This document shows, piece after piece, positions 53,355 through 62,371 of a DNA stretch of 64,000 nucleotides (position 1 is the stretch's first letter; each line of letters starts with the position of its first letter). Source of the stretch: Pseudomonas sp. ML2-2023-3. GTDB taxonomy: Bacteria > Pseudomonadota > Gammaproteobacteria > Pseudomonadales > Pseudomonadaceae. Made by a program: the position numbers and the translations under genes. The stretch spans positions 3,072,501-3,136,500 of the forward strand of contig NZ_CP146343.1 in NCBI RefSeq assembly GCF_037055275.1. The letters run 5' to 3'. The notes under the pieces were generated by a model. It saw only the letters and a list, made by a program, of their open reading frames with translations, searched no databases and had not been told where the DNA came from.

Positions 53355-56300
53355 TGTTGCGACTCCAGCTTGAGGTGCTTGGCCGCTTTGCGCGCTTCAC
53401 TGCGCTCCACATAACGGCGGATCAAGACATAGAACACAGGCGTCAGCAGCAGGCCGAAGAAGGTCACCCCGAGCATCCCGGAGAACACCGCAACACCCAT
53501 GGCGTGGCGCATTTCTGCACCTGCACCGCTGGACAGCACCAGAGGCACCACGCCCATGATGAAAGCGAAAGAGGTCATCAGGATCGGCCGCAGACGCAGG
53601 CGGCAGGCTTCAAGTACCGCATCCAGCGGGCTCATGCCTTCTTCCTGTTTGTCCTTGGCAAACTCCACAATCAAGATCGCGTTCTTGCACGCCAACCCCA
53701 CCAGGACGATCAATCCGATCTGGGTGAAGATGTTGTTGTCACCCCCCGACAGAATCACACCGGTAATGGCTGACAGCAGGGTCATGGGCACAATCAGGAT
53801 CACCGCCAGTGGCAGGCTCCAGCTTTCGTATTGGGCGGCCAGTACCAGGAACGCCAGCAGAACACAGAGCGGGAACACGAACAGCGCGGTATTGCCCGAG
53901 AGGATTTGCTGATACGTCAGCTCCGTCCACTCGAAGGTCATGCCGTTGGGCAGCTCTTCCTTCAGCAGTTTTTCCATCGCTGCTTCTGCCTGGCCCGAGC
54001 TGTAGCCCGGTGCCGCGCCGCCGTTGATTTCTGCGGTGACAAAGCCGTTGTAGTGCATCACGCGATCGGGCCCGGCGGTATCGCTGACCTTGATAAAGGT
54101 CGCCAGCGGGATCATCTCGCCCTTGTTGTTACGCACTTTCAGCTGGCCGATCTGCTCGGGCTCCAGGCGGAACTGCTGCTCGGCTTGCACGTTGACCTGA
54201 TAAGTACGACCGAAGCGGTTGAAATCGTTGGCATACAGCGAACCCAGATAGATTTGCAGGGTGTCGAAGATGTCGCTGATGGCCACGCCGTGGGTCTTGG
54301 CTTTTTCACGGTCGATGGCAGCATCGACTTGCGGTACGTTGACCTGATAGCTGGTGAACAACCCGGCCAGTTCCGGCACGCTGCGGCTCTTGGTGATCAC
54401 GTTCTGCACTTCTTTGTACAGCTCGTCATAGCCCAGACCTGCGCGGTCCTCGACTTGCAGGCGGAAACCGCCAATGGTGCCCAGCCCCTGTACCGGAGGC
54501 GGCGGGAAGATGGCGATGTAGGCTTCCTGGATGTCGGCAAACTCTGCGTTCAACGTGGCGGCAATGGCAGCGGCGGACTGGCTCGGGTCTTTGCGTTGAT
54601 CAAAGTCCTTGAGCGCAACAAACACGATGCCGCTGTTCGGGCTGTTGGTGAAGCCGTTGATCGACAGGCCAGGGAAGGCGATCGAGTTGGCAACGCCAGG
54701 CTGCTTGAGGGCCAGCTCCGACATGCGCTTGATCACTTCTTCACTGCGATCCAGGCTTGCAGCGTCCGGCAGTTGCGCGAAGGCCACCAGGTATTGCTTG
54801 TCTTGCGGCGGTACAAAGCCGGTCGGCGTGTGGGCAAAACCTGCCCAGGTCAGCGCCATCAGGCCTGCATACACCAGCATGGCGATACCGCTGCCACGAA
54901 TGATCCGGCGCACCGTGCCCACATAGCCGTTACTGGCCTTGACGAAGAAACGGTTGAACGGACCAAACAGCCAGCTGCCGAACAGGCGATCCAGCACGCG
55001 GGTAAAGCGGTCTTTGGGTGCGTGATGCCCTTTGAGCAATACCGCGGCCAGTGCCGGGGACAGCGTCAGCGAGTTAAAGGCCGAGATGACTGTGGAAATG
55101 GCAATGGTCAGGGCGAACTGCTTATAGAACTGGCCGGTCAGGCCCGAGATAAATGCAGCCGGAATAAACACCGCGCACAGCACCAGGGCAGTGGCGATGA
55201 TCGGGCCGGTCACTTCGCGCATGGCCCGCTTGGTAGCGTCCACGGGGTTGAGCCCCAGCTCGATATTTCGCTCGACGTTTTCCACCACCACAATCGCATC
55301 GTCCACCACGATCCCGATGGCTAGTACCAGACCGAACAGCGACAACGCGTTGAGCGAAAAGCCAAACATGTGCATCACTGCGAACGTACCGATCAGCGAT
55401 ACAGGCACAGCGACCAGCGGGATAATCGAAGCGCGCCAGGTTTGCAGAAACAGGATAACAACCAGTACAACCAGGATCAGTGCTTCAAACAGGGTATGGA
55501 CCACCGCCTCAATCGAACCACGAACGAAGATCGTCGGGTCGTAGACAATGTCGAAGTCCATGCCTTCGGGGAAGCCCTTCTTCAGCTCGGCCATCTTGGC
55601 GCGAACGTCATTGGAGATCTGGATCGCATTGGAGCCGGGGCGCTGGAAGATCGGGATCGCCACCGCCGGCTGGTTGTTCAGCAGCGAGCGCAGCGCGTAC
55701 TGGCTGGAGCCCAGTTCGATCCTGGCAATGTCTTTGAGGCGAGTGATCTGGCCATCATCCCCTGCGCGGATGATGATGTTTTCGAACTCTTCTTCAGTGA
55801 CCAGACGGCCCTGGGTGTTGACCGACAGCTGGAAGCTGGACGCATTGGGGGCAGGCGGAGCACCCAGGGCACCGGCGGCGACCTGACGGTTCTGTTCGCG
55901 GATGGCCGTCACCACATCGGTGGCGGTCAGGTTGCGCGACGCGGTTTTGTTGGGATCAAGCCATACCCGCAGCGAGTAGTCACCCATGCCGAACATCTGC
56001 ACATCGCCGATACCGTTGAGCCGCGCCAGTTCATCCTTGATGTTGAGGATGGCGTAGTTGGACAGGTACAGCATGTCGTAGCGCTGGTCCGGTGAGGTCA
56101 AGTGCACAACCATGGTCAGGTCGGGCGATGCCTTGTCCACCGTAATACCGATGCGCGTCACTTCCTCGGGCAGCTTGGGCTGGGTGCGGGTCACCCGGTT
56201 TTGCACCTGCACCTGGGCGTTGTCCAGGTCAGTGCCCAGGGCAAAGGTGATGGTCAGGGTGATCTTGCCGTCAGCGGTGGACTGCGAAGACATGTACAGC

Positions 56301-56530
56301 ATGTTTTCAACACCGGTGATGGCCTGCTCCAGTGGCGCAGCGACGGTTTCGCCGATCACTTTGGGGTTGGCGCCGGGGAAGTTGGCGCGCACGACAACGG
56401 TAGGCGGGACCACTTCCGGGTATTCACTGATCGGCAACTGGAACAGCGAAATGCCGCCCGCAATCAAAATCAGCAAGGAAAGCACAGCGGCGAAAATCGG
56501 CCGCTGAATGAAGAACTGGGAAAAATTCAT
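53351..56530 (-). CDS. mexF: RND efflux pump inner-membrane transporter, MexF-like
   Basis: A 1059-residue proton-driven transporter of the HAE1 family (P. aeruginosa MexF 1062). The N-terminus MNFSQFFIQRPIFAAVLSLL, the TM4 segment GIVVDDAIVVVENVERN with its proton-relay aspartates, and the second half's repeated helices are intact. This subgroup exports chloramphenicol, quinolones, trimethoprim and aromatic or solvent compounds. It lies between the adaptor gene (15-base gap) and the OprN-like gene. The LysR activator mexT is not beside the operon in this window, so control differs or is distant. Confidence 0.93.
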   Translation of the reverse strand: MNFSQFFIQRPIFAAVLSLLILIAGGISLFQLPISEYPEVVPPTVVVRANFPGANPKVIGETVAAPLEQAITGVENMLYMSSQSTADGKITLTITFALGTDLDNAQVQVQNRVTRTQPKLPEEVTRIGITVDKASPDLTMVVHLTSPDQRYDMLYLSNYAILNIKDELARLNGIGDVQMFGMGDYSLRVWLDPNKTASRNLTATDVVTAIREQNRQVAAGALGAPPAPNASSFQLSVNTQGRLVTEEEFENIIIRAGDDGQITRLKDIARIELGSSQYALRSLLNNQPAVAIPIFQRPGSNAIQISNDVRAKMAELKKGFPEGMDFDIVYDPTIFVRGSIEAVVHTLFEALILVVLVVILFLQTWRASIIPLVAVPVSLIGTFAVMHMFGFSLNALSLFGLVLAIGIVVDDAIVVVENVERNIELGLNPVDATKRAMREVTGPIIATALVLCAVFIPAAFISGLTGQFYKQFALTIAISTVISAFNSLTLSPALAAVLLKGHHAPKDRFTRVLDRLFGSWLFGPFNRFFVKASNGYVGTVRRIIRGSGIAMLVYAGLMALTWAGFAHTPTGFVPPQDKQYLVAFAQLPDAASLDRSEEVIKRMSELALKQPGVANSIAFPGLSINGFTNSPNSGIVFVALKDFDQRKDPSQSAAAIAATLNAEFADIQEAYIAIFPPPPVQGLGTIGGFRLQVEDRAGLGYDELYKEVQNVITKSRSVPELAGLFTSYQVNVPQVDAAIDREKAKTHGVAISDIFDTLQIYLGSLYANDFNRFGRTYQVNVQAEQQFRLEPEQIGQLKVRNNKGEMIPLATFIKVSDTAGPDRVMHYNGFVTAEINGGAAPGYSSGQAEAAMEKLLKEELPNGMTFEWTELTYQQILSGNTALFVFPLCVLLAFLVLAAQYESWSLPLAVILIVPMTLLSAITGVILSGGDNNIFTQIGLIVLVGLACKNAILIVEFAKDKQEEGMSPLDAVLEACRLRLRPILMTSFAFIMGVVPLVLSSGAGAEMRHAMGVAVFSGMLGVTFFGLLLTPVFYVLIRRYVERSEARKAAKHLKLESQQ

Positions 56531-56545
56531 CGGAGTTATCGTCCC

Positions 56546-57790
56546 TTAACCGCGAGGAGTCGCGACACTGGCCAACTTCGGCGCGCCAGGGGCGGGCTTG
56601 ATTTGAGGCAGGTTGCTGGCTTCCAGGGCTTGTCGTTGTTGTGCCAGAGCGGCGAGGGTCTGCTCGTTGGCCATCGGGATCACTTCAGGGGCTACCGGCG
56701 AACCGGGGCGCACTTTCTGCAAGCCCTTGACGATGATCGTGTCGTCCTTGCTCAGGCCGCTGCGAACAATGCGCAAGCCTTCGATTTTCGGACCCAGATC
56801 CACGGCACGGTAGACCGACTTGTTGTCGGCTCCCATCACCAGCACGAACTTTTTGCCCAGGTCGGTACCGACTGCTTCTTCATTGATCAGCACGGCGGAG
56901 TAGGTGCCGCTGCCTACCAGCTTGAGGCGTGCATACAGCCCTGGCGTGAAGTTGCCGTCGGCGTTGTCGAACACCGCGCGACCACGGATGGTGCCCGTCT
57001 GCGGGTTGACCTGGTTGTCGACGAAGTTCATCTGGCCCAGGTGCGGGTTGCCGTCTTCGTTGGACAGGCCGAGATAGACCGGGGTGCTCTGGCCGCGTTG
57101 ACCCTGACGGGCAAGCTGGTTGTATTTGAGGAACACGCGCTCGTCGGCATCGAAGTAGGCGTACACCTTGTCGGTAGACACCACGCTGGTCAGTGGCGTG
57201 ACATCAGCGGTGACGATGTTGCCCGCGGTGATGTCGGCACGGCTGACGCGGCCACTGATTGGCGAGGTTACGCGGGTAAAGCTCAGGTTGAGCTTTGCCA
57301 GGTCCAGTTGCGCCTGGATGGCAGCGACACCGGCACGTGCAGCCTGGGCTGCGGTGCTGCGTGAGTCGGCCAGTTCAGCGGAGATCGCATTGCTCTGGCG
57401 CAGGCGCTCACCGCGCTGGGCTTCATTTTCGGTGCGGGTGGCGTTGGCGCGGGCTTGTTGCACTTCGGCTTCAAGGCGGCGGACTTCAGCCTGGAAGGGG
57501 CGAGGGTCGATCTGGAACAGCAGGTCGCCCTTTTTCACCAGGGCGCCCTCGTTAAAGGCGACCTGATCAATCTGGCCCGACACGCGTGGACGTATTTCGA
57601 CTGTTTCCGGAGCTTCAAGGCGACCGGTGAACTCGTCCCATTCATTGACCGGCTGTTCAAGCACCTTGGCCACACTGACTTTTGCAGCGGGAGCAGGAGC
57701 AGTCGCGTCCGGGGTTTTGCCGCATGCACTCATCACCACGATGGCCAAAGCCGCGAGTGGGAAGCGCAAATGTTTAAGTGACTGTTCCAT
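56546..57790 (-). CDS. mexE: RND efflux periplasmic adaptor, MexE-like
   Basis: A 414-residue membrane-fusion protein, the same length as P. aeruginosa MexE. It has a lipoprotein signal with MSACG, a biotinyl-lipoyl half (GRLEAPETVEIRPRVSGQI), a coiled-coil hairpin of about 80 residues, and the closing lipoyl half LNLSFTRVTSPISGRV. It bridges the inner-membrane transporter and outer-membrane channel. It is the first gene of the operon; the upstream 390 bases contain only a REPIN and no adjacent regulator. Confidence 0.93.
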   Translation of the reverse strand: MEQSLKHLRFPLAALAIVVMSACGKTPDATAPAPAAKVSVAKVLEQPVNEWDEFTGRLEAPETVEIRPRVSGQIDQVAFNEGALVKKGDLLFQIDPRPFQAEVRRLEAEVQQARANATRTENEAQRGERLRQSNAISAELADSRSTAAQAARAGVAAIQAQLDLAKLNLSFTRVTSPISGRVSRADITAGNIVTADVTPLTSVVSTDKVYAYFDADERVFLKYNQLARQGQRGQSTPVYLGLSNEDGNPHLGQMNFVDNQVNPQTGTIRGRAVFDNADGNFTPGLYARLKLVGSGTYSAVLINEEAVGTDLGKKFVLVMGADNKSVYRAVDLGPKIEGLRIVRSGLSKDDTIIVKGLQKVRPGSPVAPEVIPMANEQTLAALAQQRQALEASNLPQIKPAPGAPKLASVATPRG

Positions 57791-57988
57791 GAGGGGGAGT
57801 CCGCCAATCTATTGAGATGGGCGGATAATGCTGGCGCGCGTGCCGGGGAACGAATCGAACCCAGCGAAGATCAATATCATCCGGAATGATACAAAGCGTA
57901 ACCAAGCCCTCTAGCCTGCGCTTTTTGTTAGGGGGCTATCAATTAAATTTTGCTTAATGTTGTTGCGAGTAGTTGCGGCTACGAATCT

Positions 57989-58136
57989 GTAGTCGCTGAC
58001 GAGCCGTGCGAGGCTGCGTCCGGCTGCGGAGCAGTCGTAAAGTCGGCTTCCACGGTTAATCAGGCAAACCGCGTGTACTGGTTTTGCGACCGCTGCGCGC
58101 TCGATCGCAGCCTCGTTCTACTCGTCAACGCCTACA
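57989..58136. repeat. REPIN with conserved inner spacer, second copy
   Basis: It is nearly the same as the element at 25539-25702, including the inner CTTCCACGGTTAATCAGGCA. It lies between mexE and the TonB receptor gene. The rest of this 389-base gap (57791-58179) shows nothing else that could be assigned. Confidence 0.8.
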
Positions 58137-58179
58137 AAAAGCCGGGCAGGGGCTAAGCCCGGGACTAACGAAACCAACC

Positions 58180-60369
58180 CTAGAAATTGATCGAAGCACT
58201 CAGTCTTGCCGTCAACGGCGCCCCCTGGAACACATAGTTGTCGCCCATGTATTCCCCCACATCCCGCCAGTAGCGCTTGTCGAACAGGTTATCGACCGTC
58301 AGGCGAAAGACGGTGTCGTAACCGTCGATACGGGTGCTGTAGCGGCTGCCGATATTGAAAATGGCGTAAGCATCAGCCTGGGTCTGACCCAATTGGCTGG
58401 CGTATTTCTTGCCGCTGTATTGAACGCCGCCGAGCAGTGCCAGGCCATCGATCCAGGGCAGGGCGTAATCACCATGAAGGCTGGCGCGCAGGGTAGGGAC
58501 GTTGATGGTTTGATGGCCCTCATAGTCCGGTGTCCCGCTACCCGTGACCCTTGACCGGATCGCCGCCACACTCGCACCCACCTGCAGGCGTTCGCTGGCC
58601 CAGCCGTTGGCTGCCAGCTCCAGCCCGGTGTTCTTTTGTTGCCCCTGTTGTACGAAGATGAATGAGCCGTCGCTCTGGGGCTCGGAGTACTGGTATGCCT
58701 GGCGGATCTGAAACAGCGTGGCGCTCAGGCTGATGCGCTGCCAGTCATACTTGATCCCGGCTTCGATCTGCCGCGATACGGTGGGTGGCAGGATTTCAGG
58801 GGAATTAGTCGCAAACCACGGCGCCGCGCCGCCCAGGGACAGGCCCTTGCTGTAGCGCGTATACAGCGTCATGTTTTGCACCGGTTTGTAGATCAGCGCG
58901 GCCTGGGGCAGGAACTCATAGCGCTGGGTGTGCCGGGTGGTGTCGCCATTGCTGTCGAAAGTCCTTTCGTCCAGACGCACTTCGCGCCCGCCGATCATGG
59001 TCTGCCACTGCTCGTTAAAGCTGATCAGGTCATTGAAAAACACCTCGTACTGGCGACTGTCCAGGCGGCGATAGCTGTCTTTGACGGGACCCTGGTAGCG
59101 CGCAAATTGCTCCGGTTCGCTATCAATATTGCCGGTGCCGATCATTTCGTTGATCAACTCGCGCTGATCGACCACGCGTCGAAAGGCACTGGTGCCCACT
59201 GTCAGCTCGTGGCCGATGCTGGCGGTATCAAACTTGCCGCTAAGTGCCGCCTGAACTTCATCGTTGCGCCGGGTATCGTCGGGGCTTCGGAAGTCATAGA
59301 TGTCGTAATTGCCTTCAGGGCTGAAGTAATTGGGTACTGGCGCGCTGGAGCAACTGGCGGAGCCATAGCAGCCCCAGGCAAACGAACTGTAATCGTCAAT
59401 CACCACCTTGCTGCGCGATGCACTGAGGCTACCCTTCCAGCTGTCACTGAAGCGGTACTCAAAGTTGCCGTTGATATTGAGCGAGTCAATGGTCACCGGC
59501 TTGGAGCCGCTCTGGTGTGCCAGCAGTTTTTTCGGGGAGGCGTGGTGCGGCAGCTCGGTGCCGCCGAGCAATTGATAGCCCGGAACCGAACGCTGTTCCT
59601 TGTTTTGATACTCCACGTCCAGTTGCAGCAGCGCATCGGGGCTGATGTTCCAGTCGAATGCCACGGATGCAAAATCACGCTGGCCATTGGCGTGTTCGAC
59701 CCAGGAGTGAATATCTTCGTGGGCGACGTTGGCGCGCAGGCCGAACTGCTGTTCGCTGCCGAACCAACCACCCACATCGGCGGCCAGATAACCGCTGCCG
59801 CGGTCGTCGGTCGAGACAGTGACCGAACGCACATCGGCTGCGCGCTTGGTCACGTAATTGACCACACCGCCGGGCTCCGAAACCCCGCTTTGCAAGCCCG
59901 AAAGCCCTTTGAGCAACTCCACCTGCTGCTTGTTTTCCAGCCCGACATTTTGCTCGCCGGTGATGGTGCGGCCATTGATCTTGTAGCTGCTGGCCGAATT
60001 GAGCGAGAAACCGCGCACCACGAAATTCTCGTAATAGCCGACCGGGGCATAACTCTCGCCCACGGAGGCATCATTTTTCAGCACATCACTGAGCAGGCGG
60101 GCTTGTTGATCTTCAATCAACGCATCGGTAAACACCGAGATCGCTGCGGGGGTGTCGAGCAATGGCGCCGCTTCAAAACCACCCACCCAGGCGTTGTCTG
60201 CCTGGTAAGCCCCGTTATCCTCGGCGGTGACGGCAGTGGCAGGCAGTTCGGTTCGGGCTGCGTGTGCCGCAGGCATGGCGCTGCCCAGCAGCACGCCTAG
60301 GCTGAGCAAACCGAACCGCAACCGCGGATCGGCCCCAGTCTGGTTGAACGTGCGGTAAAGCCTTTTCAT
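58180..60369 (-). CDS. TonB-dependent siderophore receptor
   Basis: A 729-residue outer-membrane receptor from ATG 60369, behind AGGAG. After the signal peptide (LLSLGVLLGSAMPAAHA) come the plug domain, with LLSDVLKNDASVG and GLQSGVSEPGGVVNYVTKR, and a 22-strand barrel ending in the aromatic ARLSASINF. There is no N-terminal signalling (STN) domain, so it is not a FecA-type transducer. The 155 bases upstream contain no recognisable Fur box, so iron control is unproven. The ligand cannot be named from sequence. Frame to 60573 is rejected as it extends past the signal peptide. Confidence 0.9.
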   Translation of the reverse strand: MKRLYRTFNQTGADPRLRFGLLSLGVLLGSAMPAAHAARTELPATAVTAEDNGAYQADNAWVGGFEAAPLLDTPAAISVFTDALIEDQQARLLSDVLKNDASVGESYAPVGYYENFVVRGFSLNSASSYKINGRTITGEQNVGLENKQQVELLKGLSGLQSGVSEPGGVVNYVTKRAADVRSVTVSTDDRGSGYLAADVGGWFGSEQQFGLRANVAHEDIHSWVEHANGQRDFASVAFDWNISPDALLQLDVEYQNKEQRSVPGYQLLGGTELPHHASPKKLLAHQSGSKPVTIDSLNINGNFEYRFSDSWKGSLSASRSKVVIDDYSSFAWGCYGSASCSSAPVPNYFSPEGNYDIYDFRSPDDTRRNDEVQAALSGKFDTASIGHELTVGTSAFRRVVDQRELINEMIGTGNIDSEPEQFARYQGPVKDSYRRLDSRQYEVFFNDLISFNEQWQTMIGGREVRLDERTFDSNGDTTRHTQRYEFLPQAALIYKPVQNMTLYTRYSKGLSLGGAAPWFATNSPEILPPTVSRQIEAGIKYDWQRISLSATLFQIRQAYQYSEPQSDGSFIFVQQGQQKNTGLELAANGWASERLQVGASVAAIRSRVTGSGTPDYEGHQTINVPTLRASLHGDYALPWIDGLALLGGVQYSGKKYASQLGQTQADAYAIFNIGSRYSTRIDGYDTVFRLTVDNLFDKRYWRDVGEYMGDNYVFQGAPLTARLSASINF

Positions 60370-60590
60370 GCACAACTCCTGAACGATGGACAGGCGTGGC
60401 AGTGATGCCTGTTTAACAAACGCGCCATCATACAGATCCGCTGAGAAACGCACCGTTGTGATGCATTTGCCAGGCCCGAAGCGTACAGCCGGGTCTTTTA
60501 TGTTGACATAATTTGTGGTAAAATATGGTGGACAATAATTTAATTCGCGAGCTGAATGGTCGCCCTTCGGCAAATTTTGCGTCTTCTACC

Positions 60591-61871
60591 ATGAAAACAT
60601 GTAATAAAGTGCAGTCACCCGCTGGTGCATTGGCAAGCTTTTTATTGTGTGGGTTTCTGCTCTTTCTAACAGTGTTTTTTGCCCCCCAAGCTCAAGCATT
60701 GACGGCTGAGATCACTGCTGTTTTCAACCCCGATCCGGGCAACCCTCAGGTCAACCAGTTCAAAAACACCACGCCTAATTCCGGTATTTGCGCCATCTAC
60801 CCCGGTACATGTATTCCCAGGGGTTACTTCAGCATCGGTTTAACTGGGCTCGATGCAATTTCACAGAGACCGATTCTGGCTAACCACGCCAATGTCAGAG
60901 ACGGTGCGATGTTCAAGGTCCCGGCCGAACCGAGGCCCGTTCAAGTGACCAGCTCCCGTGGGCAGGTGGCGCAGGTGCAGTTTTCCATTTCGGCCCTGGC
61001 TGGAACCAACTGGACCCGTGACGTCAGGCTGATGACTGGCATACCGACATCCAGTGCAACTACCGCTCAGAGCCATCTTTGGGGCGGGTTCCAGTGGGGT
61101 TGGAGTTCGCCAGCGGCTTGCCCGCGGGGGGCTGCGATGGGGCCTTCTTACACGGCCGGCAATTTCTTTTGGTTTACGCCGCAGCCCGTGCCCTGTGGCG
61201 TTTCTCCGGCGTATGAGATCGACAATCTGCGAATGGCCAATATCAGCGTGTCGTACCTGATGACCGCACCTGATCCTCTGCGAATGGAAACGGGCACTTA
61301 TCGTGGCTCGATCACCTATTCTGTGGGGCCGGGCGGGGACTTCGATTTCGGCGACAATCTGCTCCCCACCGACACCAGTGTCACCCTCAATTTCACCCTG
61401 GACGTTCAACACACCCTCAGGTTTCAGTTTCCGGCCAACAGCAGTCGTATTGAGCTGATACCTGGCGGCGGCTGGCAGCAATGGTTGAACCAGGGGCGTC
61501 GGCCGCAAAGGCTCTGGGCTGATCAGGGTTTCAACATCTCGTCGTCTACCCCGTTCAGCATGGCGCTGCAATGCGAATACCTGGTGGGCACCCTGTGCGG
61601 GATACGAAACCCAACGGGTCACACGGTGGTAGTCGAAACTCGATTGACACTGCCAAATGGCTTGCGCGACGCCTCGGATCAACCGGTGAACCGCCAACTG
61701 CTAAGCACCACGCCTGCCGTCTATTCCCCCAGCTACTACGTAGATAACGGTCAAGCGAAACTGCACTTTGAAGTGCCCCAGGATCAGATGCAAAGCATGC
61801 TCAATGATCATTCGGGCAGCACGTACAGAGGCACCATCACGGTTATTTCAGACAGCGAAATCAATTTTTAG
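60591..61871 (+). CDS. Secreted beta-rich protein, possible fimbrial tip-like (CfaE/CblD) adhesin
   Basis: A 426-residue orphan. ATG 60591 gives a typical signal peptide (MKTCNKVQ, then LASFLLCGFLLFLTVFF, cut after AQA); an earlier ATG at 60525 would add 22 polar residues. The mature part is rich in beta-type alternation, with cysteines likely forming disulfides. LRFQFPANSSRIELIPGGGW and YRGTITVISDSEIN loosely resemble the pilin-side domain of CfaE-type minor adhesins. No chaperone or usher gene is adjacent, so the resemblance is weak evidence. The upstream region is AT-rich, suggesting acquisition. Confidence 0.6.
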   Translation: MKTCNKVQSPAGALASFLLCGFLLFLTVFFAPQAQALTAEITAVFNPDPGNPQVNQFKNTTPNSGICAIYPGTCIPRGYFSIGLTGLDAISQRPILANHANVRDGAMFKVPAEPRPVQVTSSRGQVAQVQFSISALAGTNWTRDVRLMTGIPTSSATTAQSHLWGGFQWGWSSPAACPRGAAMGPSYTAGNFFWFTPQPVPCGVSPAYEIDNLRMANISVSYLMTAPDPLRMETGTYRGSITYSVGPGGDFDFGDNLLPTDTSVTLNFTLDVQHTLRFQFPANSSRIELIPGGGWQQWLNQGRRPQRLWADQGFNISSSTPFSMALQCEYLVGTLCGIRNPTGHTVVVETRLTLPNGLRDASDQPVNRQLLSTTPAVYSPSYYVDNGQAKLHFEVPQDQMQSMLNDHSGSTYRGTITVISDSEINF

Positions 61872-62371
61872 TGAGGCAATCGTGGAGCAGGCGCAGAGGG
61901 GCTCGCAATGGCATCAGCCATCCTTGCGAGCTGACGCCAACCTTGATTTAGACGCGCTACATGGGTTATAGCTAAAAAGGTATCCAATCGCATTACAGGA
62001 AATTTCAACGCCCTTATGGATGGAATCACACGTATCAATCGCCGGTTCGGCTCACACTTCGCATCCCTGATTGCGAGTTGTGGGCCTCACGTCAAATGCT
62101 GCAGTCATGCAGTCACAGGGTTTGTTTCCCGCCTTCTTGCACACACCGCATTACCTCTGCTCAGGCCCTGCTTTCCGGGCAACTGCGCCAACTGGCGCCA
62201 TTGTTACGTCCCCCCACCTGATTATTGCTGACCACTCGCCGTTCCGGTGCGCTCACGCCCCGCTTTCAATGGTGCGTCCTGCTGCCCGGCATTTGTATTT
62301 GAAACCACTTTTTGATCCGAAGCGTTTCAGCGAGCGAAGCCAAAAGCCTCGCCTTACAAGGAGCTGTGCTC
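61872..62371 (+). other. Non-coding gap with one hairpin
   Basis: Five hundred bases between the secreted protein and the HAD fusion. A stem GCTCGCAATGGC / GCCATCCTTGCGAGC (61901-61931), with three unpaired bases in its second arm, lies 30 bases after the stop and may end transcription. The short frames in the rest lack ribosome sites and conserved features. AAGGAG at 62358-62363 serves the next gene. Confidence 0.6.

Noticed and set aside
53831..55324. 497-residue plus-strand frame opposite mexF
   Set aside because: Shadow of the transporter; no conserved pattern and no ribosome site.
58876..60300. 474-residue plus-strand frame opposite the TonB receptor
   Set aside because: The receptor is full length with signal peptide and plug; the antisense frame is a composition artefact.
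60370..60524. Fur box upstream of the TonB receptor
   Set aside because: No 19-base match to the GATAAT-type consensus could be found on either strand.
60490..60530. TTGACA and TAAAAT as a sigma-70 promoter before the secreted protein
   Set aside because: The spacing is about 10 bases, too short for a -35/-10 pair.
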